64,000 bases of DNA from Pleurostoma richardsiae. Lineage: Eukaryota > Ascomycota > Sordariomycetes > Calosphaeriales > Pleurostomataceae. Of this stretch, positions 1 through 10,628 are shown in pieces. A model generated the notes under the pieces. It had not been told where the DNA came from and did no database searches. It saw nothing but the letters and a program-made list of their open reading frames with translations. The position numbers and the translations under genes were made by a program. The number at the start of each line of letters is the position of its first letter. Positions within the stretch are counted from its first letter, which is position 1. The stretch lies in assembly GCA_030052745.1 (NCBI GenBank), contig JANBVO010000020.1, forward strand, positions 124,001 through 188,000. The letters are read 5' to 3'.

Positions 1-1036
1 CCAGCTCCCGTGCCTATATGCATTGGTCGAGTCAATACAGTGTTCGTTCTGCATAATCAAAAGAAACTATTTGTTCCAAGAGCCCCGGCTATGGTCACTT
101 ACATGTCGTACGTCATCAGGTTGACGAAGTCGACTACATCTGCCATGCCGGCAATGTCGAACCATTTCATGTACCAGTAGGACGCTGGTGCGGTGAATGA
201 GAGACCCCAACCAAGGCCCTTAGTATCGAACCATGTCTTGATGTCTTGCACCAAAGCCAAATAATTCCTCGTGTCAGCAGCATTTCCCCTGCGGTCCGGC
301 GCTGCGGGATACTCCCAGTCCAGGTCCACACCGTCGAAACCCCATTGTGTCATGAACTTGTCCAAGCTCAGAATGAATTGGCTCCGTTTTGCCTGCGTAC
401 TAGATAGGTCCCCCCAGACGGGCTGTGTGATTGTGTCATTATCGCTAAACGTCCAACCTCCCAGCGAGAGCCAGACTTTGGTGCCCGGCGAGCTCGTCTT
501 TATATTGGTGACGGCCTTGAAGTAGTCGACACTGATGCCGTCTATAGGGTATATGGTGTAGGTATTAGGCTGGATGTATCCGAAGGCCGTGTTGACATGT
601 GTGAGTGAGCCGAGCGCGATGTTCGAGGCTGTCTTCTTCCCGCAGCCTTTGTTGGTTGGGGCCCAGGACTCGAAGTAACCAATGATGGTGTTGCGAACAT
701 CATATCCCCAAGGGCTGACGGGGCTAAAGTCCCCTTCACAGTTGCTCTGGCAGTTTTGCGAGGTGTCACAGAATTCCTAAATATTCCTTGTTAGCGGTCC
801 TTCACTGTACCTGGAGCCATAGCTTTGGCCGGATGTCTACCCACAGGAGTAGTCCCGCAAAAGCCCCATTGTGAGCAGCAGACGTTCAACGGACAATTCA
901 CACCGCCCGCCTGTTCCCCGCACTCTTCATCCGCCGCGTACACGAGAACGTGTGGATTGAGTGAGCTGTACAGGCAGATGAATGATAGAAACCAGCATGA
1001 GAGTCGGGCTGCTGGTCTGAGTGAAAAGTGCGCCAT
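1..1036 (-). CDS. GH18 chitinase with hevein-type chitin-binding domain, 3' end outside window
   Basis: Secreted endochitinase that hydrolyses chitin. I read exons at 845-1036, 103-776 and 1-13, with introns 777-844 (GTGGGT donor) and 14-102 (GTAAGT donor). The joined product has an N-terminal hydrophobic signal sequence, then a ChtBD1 (hevein) domain at about residues 37-77 with CSQWGFCGTTPEFC split by the first intron. The GH18 barrel follows, with LSLGGW and the complete catalytic motif DGVDLDWEYP (DxxDxDxE, catalytic Glu near residue 218). The second splice restores MTYDMHGSW, which confirms the frame. The rest of the barrel is off the left edge. ChtBD1 plus GH18 beside LysM genes is the arrangement known for fungal subgroup C chitinases, whose domains resemble the chitin-binding subunit of yeast zymocin. 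It is divergent from the LysM gene at 1829. No break is seen in the visible part. Confidence 0.93.
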
Positions 1037-1828
1037 TGTTGGCCAACGCAGTAGTATCGCCGCGGGAGAGAGGATGCCCAGTATAGTTGTTGATGGACTG
1101 GATATTCAAAATATATCGACCACAAAACGGCTCCCGTAGGGGGAGTCCGATGTACATCTGTGCCTCGCACCAGATTCGAGCCCGTCATTTTGTCTGACCA
1201 AATCGAGTACGATGTTGGTGATATCCCTGAATCTATCTACCAGCCTGACACCAGGGGGTGCATCGAGCAAGAAAGGAGACTGGATCTCTACTGCAACCTA
1301 ACCAACTTTTGTTGGTCAGGGGCGACTGAACATTGGCAATCTTCTAGGCGGGCAACATATCCGACCTTGCAGCAAGCCACCAATCCCAGTCCAACGAGAA
1401 TTTGTTGCCAGACGGCCCGAGCCCACCCACCCCCAAGCTCAAGCAAAGTCGTGCATCGTGAAAATTGACGCTGCGTGAGATGAAATACCACCTACCTTTC
1501 AAGGTGGCAACCCCAATTAGCTCCGTACCGTGGGCTGATTGCCCTCCCGTCTTCGGGCTTGGCAGCTCGATAGGGTGTCGGATCATCTGCCCCTGCATTT
1601 GGACGGGAAGTGCAAGTCAGGTACCCGCTGTGCATGAGATGCATGCAACAAGGGAATCTTCATATGGTGCTTTGCTAGTAGCTGCGTTTATGGAGCATGG
1701 CAAGTCTCCAGGTTATGGTAGAGCACGTCTGCCCTTGTTACTCCGGCGAAGCTTCACCTCAACGAACGGACCTGGCAAATCCCTATCATCTCCTGGAGCT
1801 TTTTGCAAGATTGTCGTCGCATCTCTCA
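1037..1828. promoter_or_regulatory. shared divergent promoter region between chitinase and LysM gene
   Basis: This is about 790 bases between two head-to-head genes and must hold both 5' regions. The short open frames here lack fungal coding character and overlap each other. I see no RNA gene or mobile element. Co-regulation of the pair is inferred from the arrangement only. Confidence 0.5.
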
Positions 1829-4065
1829 ATGACGATGGCTTCCCCAAAGTTGCTGTTTCTGCTCTTTCCTTTTGGTATCAGCCTAGCTGTGGCCCAACAG
1901 CTGTACCTTTTCAACATCACTGAGCCCATCGAAGGCTTGTCCAGCACCTGTATATCGGTCCTGAACCAAGCCCTCGCCTGCGATCCGTATCTCCTAAGTG
2001 TGACGACGGACGAGTGGGAGAGCGACGACGTCCTGGGCAGTATTTGCACCTCGGCCTGCCTCAGTGCTTGGAGCACATACCTACGCCGAGTCAACGGAGC
2101 ATGTGGAACTTCCCGATTCGATGGGGGCAATGGCTATCTCTATCTTCCGGCATTTAATATCGAGCCAGTCTATGAACAATATCAGCTATTATGTTTGAAG
2201 AACTCGTGAGAACATCTTTGATACCGTTGCAGTCATTCTTGGCCACTGATGATCCGATTGCATTTTTCTAGAGCAGGTAAATATTGTAACGCTGTTATTC
2301 GAGACATCATGGGCATCGACCCAGATACCCAGACCAGATCAAGCGGAGCGCCCGCGCCAGGTATTACAAGTCCTCTCTGTGACAAAACTCCAAATTCCAG
2401 AACTAAATGGTCCGTGTCAGCATCTACCGCTGCATGCGATGGCTGTTTCTTGTCGAGTCTCGCGCAGGTCTTGCAGATGCCGATTTCATCGGCAGCCGAG
2501 TATGCAACTGCTCTCTCAGGCCTTGAAGCCACCTGCCACACGACAATAGCGTTGACATCACCCACGATGACTGCTTGGGCCATACCGTGAGCTTCTCCCT
2601 AGCCACCCGAAACCAGCTGTCAACTGAATATTAGCTCCGTACACAGAGCGACGACGAGTCCCGGCGTGTCGGGGTGTCAGGGCACCCAGTATTCCATCAG
2701 GTCCGGCGACACATGTCAATCCATAGCATTGTCCCAGGGCTTCAGCACTACTCAGCTTCTAGTCGCGAACGATTTGACAGCATACTGTCGAGACTTTCCC
2801 ACCTCTGGGACTGTCTGTCTGCCGGACGCCTTGAAGTGCACACCGTACCAACCAAAGTCTGGCGATACTTGCAACTCGATTGCGGCCAACAATAGCATCT
2901 CCTTCGCACAGGTTATTTCCTGGAACCCGGAGTTGGGACAATTCTGCGGCAACATGGACACCATCATCAACAAGACCATGGTGTTATGTTTGTCCAACCC
3001 GGGCGGGAGCTGGGTCAACCCAAGTCCTATCACGACGATATCGGCCTCGACCACCGAGTACGTTGGAAGCCCCATCAACGCTGCTACTTGTGCTGGTTAA
3101 GAACTAACATATTGGGCTTTACCAAATAGCACCATATTCACGCAGAGTCCGACTCCCATGTCCCAGTTCAATGCCACCGTCTCGCCTATTCCAACGCTGC
3201 TCCCGAATGAGAACTACGTCACCCCTTACGCCAACGCTACCCGGCTCGATTGTGTCATGTACGTGACGCCACCAGTGCTGCTGAACACAGATGACCGCAC
3301 GTTCAGCTACGCCTGTGCCGATGTTGCCAGTGCCTACGGCATAACTCTTTCTGACCTGCTTACATGGAACCCGGGCATCAACCAGACCGGCGGCTTCTTC
3401 GATCCCTGCGAGCTTTCAGGACAAGAGCAGTACTGTGTTCAGCCACTGGCCGAAATCCCGGCTGACACGACCGCAAACTGCTCGCTGACCGCGCTTGCAG
3501 AGCCAGCGTGGTCTTGTGCCTACTACGCCTACATGCATAATATTACGAAGGCGGCTGTCGTGGCGTGGAACCCGTCCGTGGGTCCAGACTGCTCCAATTA
3601 CACAGTCGGTACGTACTGCGCTCCAGTGCTATGTGCATGGTCACGACGGTCTACGCCTTGGCTAACAGATGGGGCTGTGCATGCAGGAACAACATATTGC
3701 GCCGCTGTGCAGCACTTCATATCGCCCGACACAATTTCTACTTGTGCCTACTGGGCGATGGCGAATGATTCAATCCGTAAGCCACACGAGACGGAGCCTA
3801 ACCCGGACTTGACTGATGTCGTTGCGACCAGCCGCTACTTGTGCAACAATGGAAGCCCAGTACAAGCTGGACCACGGCCGGTTTGTGGCCTGGAACCCGT
3901 CCGTGCTCACCAATTGTAAGTCGGCCGCTACTCTTCTCCGGATTTTGTAGTTGCGGAATGATCACCGAGGGTTGGCTAACAGTACCCCGGTCAGGCTCGG
4001 GAGCTGTAGCAGGGTTTGACTACTGTGTAGGGACGCCAACAGTCCACCCCGGGTTCCCGGTTTGA
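1829..4065 (+). CDS. secreted multi-LysM protein (five LysM-like modules)
   Basis: LysM modules bind chitin oligomers, so this is probably a secreted chitin-binding protein. My exons are 1829-2205, 2272-2586, 2647-3061, 3146-3608, 3687-3776, 3832-3915 and 3983-4065, giving about 608 residues. Start ATG 1829 (or 1835) precedes the signal peptide ASPKLLFLLFPFGISLAVAQ. An N-terminal cysteine-containing domain typical of large fungal LysM proteins follows. Then come LysM-like modules: YSIRSGDTCQSIA, YQPKSGDTCNSIA with VISWNPELG, the module with DLLTWNPGI, the module with VVAWNPSVG, and the last with FVAWNPSVL, ending in AGFDYCVGTP. Splice joins in the last three exons restore the repeated motifs. 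The intron at 3062-3145 uses a weak GTTGGA donor. A 60-nt in-frame segment at 2361-2420 could be a further intron. It is divergent from the chitinase. Exon borders before residue 370 are the least certain. Confidence 0.85.
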
Positions 4066-4516
4066 ACCTTTCGGTCTTAGTGTTACATGGTGTAAACCAC
4101 CCCCTGAAGTGTCGTTGGCTCGAACATTACTTAGGCATCGGCCCGCCGATCAATGTAGCATTGCACCTCAGCCACTTAATCTGATCCGATTTGTTGGACT
4201 TCCCTCCTCTGAAGCCCCGGTCTGATCGCCCCGTGCTCATCGGGCTAACGAAAATACGGGAGGTGGGTTAGATGCACAGCCTGGCTTGGAGAGTGGTTGC
4301 GGTAGGCAGGATAAGATTGCTCTGCGGTATTGCTCCGCGACCACCCAGTCCCGGAGAGTATGTTCATCCAATAAAAACCTGGGACCCTTTCCTCTGTGCT
4401 CGCCCGTGCACTTGAAGTCTTCAAACTTCTGGATTCACTTCTTCCTTGCGGGTCACAATCCTCAACCCCTGTCTCTCGATCCAATCTCTCCAAGCGCCAA
4501 CACGGCTCCATAAACC
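4066..4516. other. intergenic region
   Basis: This is about 450 bases between the LysM gene and the ankyrin-like gene. It should hold the terminator of the first and the promoter of the second. I see no supported gene, repeat or RNA here. Confidence 0.4.
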
Positions 4517-5938
4517 ATGTTCTCGGTCAACCGCCAGGAGTATCAGGAGATGCACGGACTAGGAGATGATGATCCGGTCCCGGCCGTGGAGGTGGGGTCG
4601 AACCTTTACGAGATCCAGCAGGAACTCGACAACCAGGATGAGGCATGCTTCATCAGAACCGCAGCTCAGTTCTTCCTTCACGAAATTACCTTAGAAGATT
4701 ACTTTGACCGGCTCATCGGCCACCTCGAGGCCGGTGCTGTACGTCATGCCTTTGATAAAGCCAAGTTGACGAAGTTAGACGACCTTTTTAGGGTCGATCT
4801 GATCTCTGGCGCTGTTAAATCCCTAATGCTGAATCGGTCTTTCCGCCGACTCCAGGTGGCAGGTACGCTACACATACCACACCGCCATGTATTGTGCCTA
4901 ATTGATCCAGGGCGTAGGACGCTGACTATGGACGGCCCTTGATGCCTACTAGACGCGACCAAGTTGAAGAGACTGTGCGAGTTGACCTACCGTATCGAGG
5001 ATGTCGAAGAACTGCGCCAGGAGGCCGCAGCAGCGGAGACGCCCCTAGAGACCCTGCCTGTACGGTGGGTTGATATCTTAGCCGTCATCGCGTATTCGCG
5101 GCGCCACGTTGCAGTGTTACAGCACCTCGTAACATATCCCGCGCCATCGGCCAAGTCGACCTTCGACCTGCTCGGACGAAATGTCATCTCCCAGCGGCTA
5201 GGGCGCGCCACGAACTTACAGCATTCAAACACCGACACCATGCTCATTGAGATCAAACTGTGGACGATACTCCTTCAGGCCGAGGGCCGCTGGATCCATT
5301 ACCCCCTGACCGCCGGGACGAATGGGCTCTGGGCCGGGCTGCATTGGCTGCTGAAAGGCTTCAGGCGAGAGCCCCAGCTGCGGGCATCACCAGAAGTGGA
5401 GGAGCTATGCAGGATCTACAGAGATATCGGCCTCATCCCCCGCGTCGACACCGTGGCCAGATTCTTGTCCATCACACCAGGGGGCCAAGTAGGCTTTCCC
5501 GATGGCATCATCCCATGCGGCCTGCCCGCGGCGACCATGTTACTCACATATTTCCCCCTATCCAACGTCGCCGCCACCAACAGCGAAAACAAGGGCGGAC
5601 GGCTCGGGAAGAGCGAGTCGGCCCACATCATCCTGCCCCTGACGCAGTGGGGGGCACAGAACCCGGACCGACTGATCGTGATGCGGATGCTGCTCGAGCA
5701 GGGATGCGACCCCAACGATAAGGCCTCCTACGGCCTCTGGACGGAGTTTATGACCGCGCGGCAGAGCGACACCGCGCTGCACCTGGCCGCGGAACTGGGC
5801 GACGAGGGCATGGTTGATCTGCTATTGGAATTTGGCGCTCGGGCGGACCTCACTGGTGGGGACGGGGAGGGTGACACCCCTGCTAGCAGAGCAAGGGCAC
5901 ACGGGCACCCGCAGATTGCCGCAAGGATTGAAGGTTAA
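4517..5938 (+). CDS. hypothetical protein with C-terminal ankyrin repeats
   Basis: Exons 4517-4862 and 4953-5938 (GTACGC donor, CTAG acceptor) join in frame to give 443 residues. ATG 4517 begins MFSVNRQEYQEMHGLGDDDP. There is no signal peptide or membrane segment, so the protein is probably intracellular. Most of the chain is not recognisable; it looks helical and rich in Leu, Arg and Glu. The last 60 residues hold one clear ankyrin repeat (SDTALHLAAELGDEGMVDLL, then LEFGARADL) and a second partial one. Ankyrin repeats bind other proteins. Its place inside a chitinase/LysM block suggests it travels with that locus, but no role can be assigned. Confidence 0.75.
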
Positions 5939-6687
5939 TTTTTGGCTTTTGTGCGGAATAAGTTACCGGAAGGATGCCGCCCGCCCGCGTGGGGAATGTG
6001 ACGCTGAGCCGAGCTGTTGGCCGAGCACCAACGAACGTTAGTTAGCCTTCATCAGTTCCTAATCTATTGTCTCTGCAGACTCTTATCCCTGCTCACGTTT
6101 ATCTGCCTGCCAAATAGAGGCGTGTCGCTTGCAGCATGACCTGCATGGAAACGACCAATTTGTGTCCTTAATCTTGATACGGTGTGAGCACGAAGCCATA
6201 ATGTGGTTCCGAGGCATAGCAGCAGAACAAGCGGGTGATCTCGGGCGCAAGATCCACGCACATGCCGTGCGTGAGATGCGTACCGCTGCTCTACATCCAG
6301 CTCGCTCAGAAGAATCGACCGACACCGGTTATGCAGTTATCCGCATGCTCACATACCTACGCAACCTAGACCTATGTGAAGATGCCTCGGTAACTTACCC
6401 CGGAGCGACCCTTCACAGACCTGCTGGCGCCCCAAATTCAGCGGGGCAGAAAGATTCTAAGAGGCGGCACATCATGAACTCACGAACAGAGGACGAGCGT
6501 GAAGAGCTATGAGAAAAAACCAGGTCGGTCACGAGAATAACTCAACGCAGCGCACACCGGCCATCGACTCAAATGCATCGTACAGCCTCCGTTTCACAAT
6601 CAAGCAGACAAACTACCCCCCAGATAATGACTGCCTGTACGGAGCCAAACTCTTTCACCACAGTGCATACTACCCCACCAATACCCG
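5939..6687. other. intergenic region, no supported gene
   Basis: This is about 750 bases between converging genes. A 127-codon open frame (6129-6512, +) lies here, but its composition is unremarkable and it has no recognisable domain or leader. I do not call it a gene. Confidence 0.4.
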
Positions 6688-7824
6688 TCAGCCAAATAAG
6701 TCCTTCCCCGCAGGCTCGTCGTCAACACCAGAATCGGCGCAGAGGTCCGCCCTCTTCTTCAATTGCGGGCCGATGGCGACGTCGAGCTCGCTGTCTAGGT
6801 CGTAAGGCTCCCAGCCTTCCATAGGGTGGCGGCCGTCACGGCGGTAGTTGGCAGAAACTTGCATATTCAGCGTCCGCCAGTTGGCCGTCCAGGCAGCCGG
6901 TTTGGCGCTCGTGTCAGAGGCGTTGATGACGATCAGCGAGGAGGTGAGTGTAAGTATGTGATTAGTGAGCTCCGTGTACTCGGTCGACGCCCAGATGTTG
7001 GGTGTGAATGCCTCAGTTCTGTACTGCTGCACATTCTCAGGCGTCTGCGTTAACAGGTAGATCTGCCCCGTGCACATCCTGGCCATGGCGCGCGACATGT
7101 TTTCAAAGTACTGGAAGTAGGGGGACGTTGGTTTGCCATCGATCTCGATCTCTTCTAGGCGCGAGATGGGGTAGAGGCGGTTATCGGGCAGGAAAATGCC
7201 GTAATAGTTGAGAAGCCGATAATTGTTCTGCTCATTTATCTTGTTTGGCCACAGATGCTTCCATGGTCCCATTAGCAACCAACCCAGAGGAGCCGACTAG
7301 CACGCCTCGTCACATGAAAGGACGGATATGGCTAAGATCGAAGAGCGCGTACGTACCCAGATCGAATACTTCCCGTATTTGCATGCCAGCTGCGTAGCCA
7401 TTCGCGACAGTGAATCAGGCGGCTGCTGAACAGTCCTGGTGTAGAACATGCATGTATCCCTCAGGTCGGCTGCCTGGGCCCGGGTTCTGCGCATAAACTC
7501 CTCTGTCGTGAACTTCTCGAGAAGGTCGCTGGCATCGCCTTCAAGGTCCGCCTTTGTGGGACACCAGAAACAGTTCGGCGTGGGGAAGAGCGGCGGTCGC
7601 CTTCCTTCCTGCTCCTGCGGCGTCGGATCTGTACCCTGCCTTTTTGAAAAGGCACCGAAGGGCAGATCGAGCTCCGTTGAGCCATTTGAGCCCAGCTTTG
7701 TAGCTCCTCCAATAGATAGATGATGGACTTGAATTTCCAGTCCGGCTTTCTTGGGGGGAAATACGTGCGGCGATTGAGCCCATGCCACGAAGGCCAGGCC
7801 TAGAGAAATAATCACAAACTGCAT
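6688..7824 (-). CDS. secreted orphan protein with dibasic (Kex2-type) sites
   Basis: Exons 7357-7824 and 6688-7296 (GTACGT donor, CTAG acceptor, 60-nt intron) join in phase 0 to give 358 residues. I chose ATG 7824 because it begins an excellent signal peptide, MQFVIISLGLAFVAWAQ; a longer frame upstream has only a TTG start. After the leader comes a variable stretch ending at GAFSKR, a Kex2-like site. Next is a Cys-containing segment (NCFWCPTK), then a long domain with WPNKINEQNNYRLLNYYGIF and YFENMSRAMARMCTGQIYLL. A second dibasic site, LKKR, lies near the C terminus. I do not recognise the fold or family. It is divergent from the LysM gene at 8591, mirroring the chitinase/LysM pair, which suggests a secreted partner of the chitin-binding proteins. 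That role is inference. Confidence 0.8.
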
Positions 7825-8590
7825 GATGTCTTGGGTTCCAGCTTGGCGCGCGAGAGCCCCCATCGAGAAGGATCGGACAACTGTGAGTAGTCCCGCTCGC
7901 GCTGAACTGGGCCTCAAATAGGGAACGCAAAGCTGAGAGCCGGTCCTTACCCTCTGAACAAGGGGAGAGCGAGTTCCCTGACTTTTGCTCCTGAGGTCTT
8001 AGTAAAGCCCGCAGGCAGTAATAATAGGGGAAGCTTAGCTGCGATATGCAATTAGATATGCATGCAAGCGAGAGCGAGTTACGCTCAACGGAGATGGAAT
8101 CTGCGGACTCGCAGGGTTGCATTGGGAACTATTAAAGAGTGGCCCCATAGCTGTTAACTTGTTGGTGCCAACATCTCAGCTAGAGACGGGATGGTAAATG
8201 CTCAGTTCCAACATAGCTTCCTAATCTGCGTGAAAAGGGGCGTAGTCTAAGCGCTATTCAGGTGCATGCCCCGAGCAAGATGCATTACATGTGAAATGCC
8301 CCTTGCGACACGCTTCTAGCTAGCTATTTTCTGTCCCGGTTGCCGCCTCGCGATGTTGATACGCGCACTCCCGTGTTGTCATCATACAGAGGGGAGTTAT
8401 CGTGGATCGCGTTGCCGAACAAGGCTCCAGGGCAATGTTCTCCATGGCGATTATAATCTCGAGCAGGAGACCGCGGTTGCAGCTTGCAGGAATGGGATAC
8501 TACGAGTGTTTTCCGTTACCATCACCCAAGTAATCTTCTCTCGATACACTCCCGATCCTGTGTCTCTGCAGAGCTTATCACCTGGCAGCC
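7825..8590. promoter_or_regulatory. shared divergent promoter between secreted orphan and LysM gene
   Basis: This is about 770 bases between head-to-head genes. It must hold both promoters. I see no RNA gene or element in it. Confidence 0.5.
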
Positions 8591-9841
8591 ATGAAGATCT
8601 CAACTCGGTTGATTGTCAATACTGCCCTGCTGGGCTTGCACCTCTCTCTGGCCTGTGCTTATCTCACAGACCCCCCAACGACGGCGGATCCCAACACGGT
8701 CTCAGATTGCTCGTACTGGGTTGTTGCCGCGTCTGGAGATAGCTGCACGGCCATTGCTGCAGACTACGGCATCAGCGAGATCGACTTTGAGAATATCTAT
8801 GTAAGCATGCTCTTCAATAGATCAGCAATATGGCACTATAGCCTCAGGACCTGGAACTCACGCGGACTTCGTAATCGCACAGAACCCTTCGGTTGGCTCA
8901 ACATGCAAGTTGAATCCTGGGCAGTCGTACTGTGTGGAACGCAACTATGGTATCCCTCCACCTACGGCGTCCACAACAACGATATCAAGCCCAACGGCCA
9001 CGTCCACTGGAAATGGAATCAGTACGCCGACGCCGACGCAGTCCGGCATGGCGGCCAACTGCAACAAATTCTACCTGACCAAGTCGGGCGACAGTTGTGC
9101 CAACATTGCTTCGGCGAACGGCATCTTGCTTGCCGACTTCTACACCTGGAACACGGGCGTGGGATCGAGCTGCCAGACCCTGTGGGCGGACACATACTAT
9201 TGCGTCGGCATAATCGGACAGACTATGCCCGCAACGTCCACAGCGGCAACCAGCACCACCAGCTCTTCGGGCAACGGCATCACCACGCCGACGCCCACGC
9301 AGGCTGGCATGACGTCCAGTTGCAATAAGTTCTACATGACTGAAACGGGTGATAGCTGCGCGGTCATCGCCTCGACATATGGGATATCACTGTCCGACTT
9401 CTACGCCTGGAACACGGGCGTAGGAAGCAACTGTCAGTCTCTCTGGGCTGATACCTACTACTGCGTCGGTAAGGTTCCTCCCCCTACGCCGAGTAAACCG
9501 GTCCACGTGTAGTTATGGTATGTGGCTCTCTGCTGACTTGCGAAATCACCCTCCACCCAGGTATTATTGGGCAGACCACCAGTCCGCCAACCACAACGAC
9601 CAAGACGACTTCGACGAGTACCAGCAGCGGTAATGGTATCAGCACGCCAACACCGACTCAGCCTGGCATGACGCCGAACTGTGATAAGTTCTACTTCGTC
9701 CAGTCAGGCGACGGTTGCGCGTCTATTGCCAGCAAGTTCGGCATTACCCTGAGCCAGTTCTACGCCTGGAATACTGGTGTTGGGTCCAACTGCGAGGCTC
9801 TTTGGGCGAACGCATACGTGTGCGTTCATGCTTTTAACTAG
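8591..9841 (+). CDS. secreted LysM protein with four LysM modules, three nearly identical
   Basis: Chitin-binding LysM protein, effector-like in build. Exons 8591-8800, 8883-9468 and 9561-9841 give 358 residues. The first splice (GTAAGC donor, CACAG acceptor) restores DFENIYNPSVGSTC, and the second restores YYCVGIIGQT. A signal peptide (MKISTRLIVNTALLGLHLSL) is followed by a divergent LysM at about residues 38-88. Three similar modules follow, each with CxKFY, SGDxCAxIAS, FYxWNTGVGSxC and LWAxxYxCV. Thr/Ser-rich linkers repeat GNGISTPTPTQ before each module. The protein ends just after the fourth module, with no enzymatic domain. It is divergent from the secreted orphan and lies upstream of a double zinc-cluster regulator. 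It is intact as read. Confidence 0.92.
9009..9841 (+). repeat. tandem LysM-plus-linker coding repeat, three units
   Basis: Three direct repeats start near 9009, 9269 and 9628. Each codes for a Gly-Asn-Gly/Pro-Thr linker and one LysM module, about 87 codons. The third unit is preceded by a 92-nt intron. The units look like recent internal duplications because both protein and much of the DNA match. Confidence 0.8.
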
Positions 9842-10628
9842 AGGATGTGTATCGTTCAGAGCTCGGGGAGGCCAACAAAGTGTAACCTCAGCTTGAAGCT
9901 TTACACTGCGGGCTTCTGATAGGAGCTGTTCTGGTCAATCAGCCCCTAGATTGGTCCTGCTTAACCTTCATTTCACATCTCAAGTCCGACTCCTTGAATA
10001 TTGATTACCTATAACACTAAACCTATCCAAAGCTTAGACAGTGTTGTTGCCGTCAAACAGGTGTCCTTCTCTCATAACTTTATGTAACATATCGCAAACA
10101 TCTCGCACGCATCTCACACGCACGTAGCGCTCTCCCAGCTCCCCCCATTGGAATGGTCGGTGCTCGGCCGGACCAGCTCGCCATTGGTGAGACGAACCCC
10201 ATGGGGACGACGAAGAGACCCACAGCTGCGGAAATTTCTTACTCCTTAACAGACTTCAGCCAATTCACTCCAACACTTCTTGCTGCGGCGGAGTACTTCT
10301 GTTAGCAGATACCCGGGAGCTTGCCGGTTCCCCTCAGATTGATCACATCGTACTGAGCATCACAAACCATCCTCGCCCTTGGAGGGACCCACATCGTGAC
10401 GCCGTGCAGCAAAGCAGGGCGGCCTCATCGGCTCGCGATAATTCAGAGGTGCGACCGTCTGAGTTAGCCCAGATGAGCCCAGACTCTGGGCCGGCTTACT
10501 GTCTCTTCCGCTGACCGCTGTTGGGTCTTTGAATGTCATATTCTATCAATTCTGGTCTGCCGGCACATGATATTATCTGCGCGTGAACTGCTCAGCCCCT
10601 TCACAGCTTTGTCTCTTGAGTGTCCAAG
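9842..10628. other. intergenic region with two CCAAT-type motifs
   Basis: This is about 790 bases between the LysM gene and the regulator gene. ATTGG (reverse CCAAT) occurs at 10147-10151 and 10192-10196, the second inside GCCATTGGTG. These may be promoter elements of the downstream regulator. I see no gene or RNA. Confidence 0.4.

Noticed and set aside
6129-6512. 127-codon frame between the ankyrin-like gene and the secreted orphan
   Set aside because: No domain, leader or conserved feature visible; left as intergenic.
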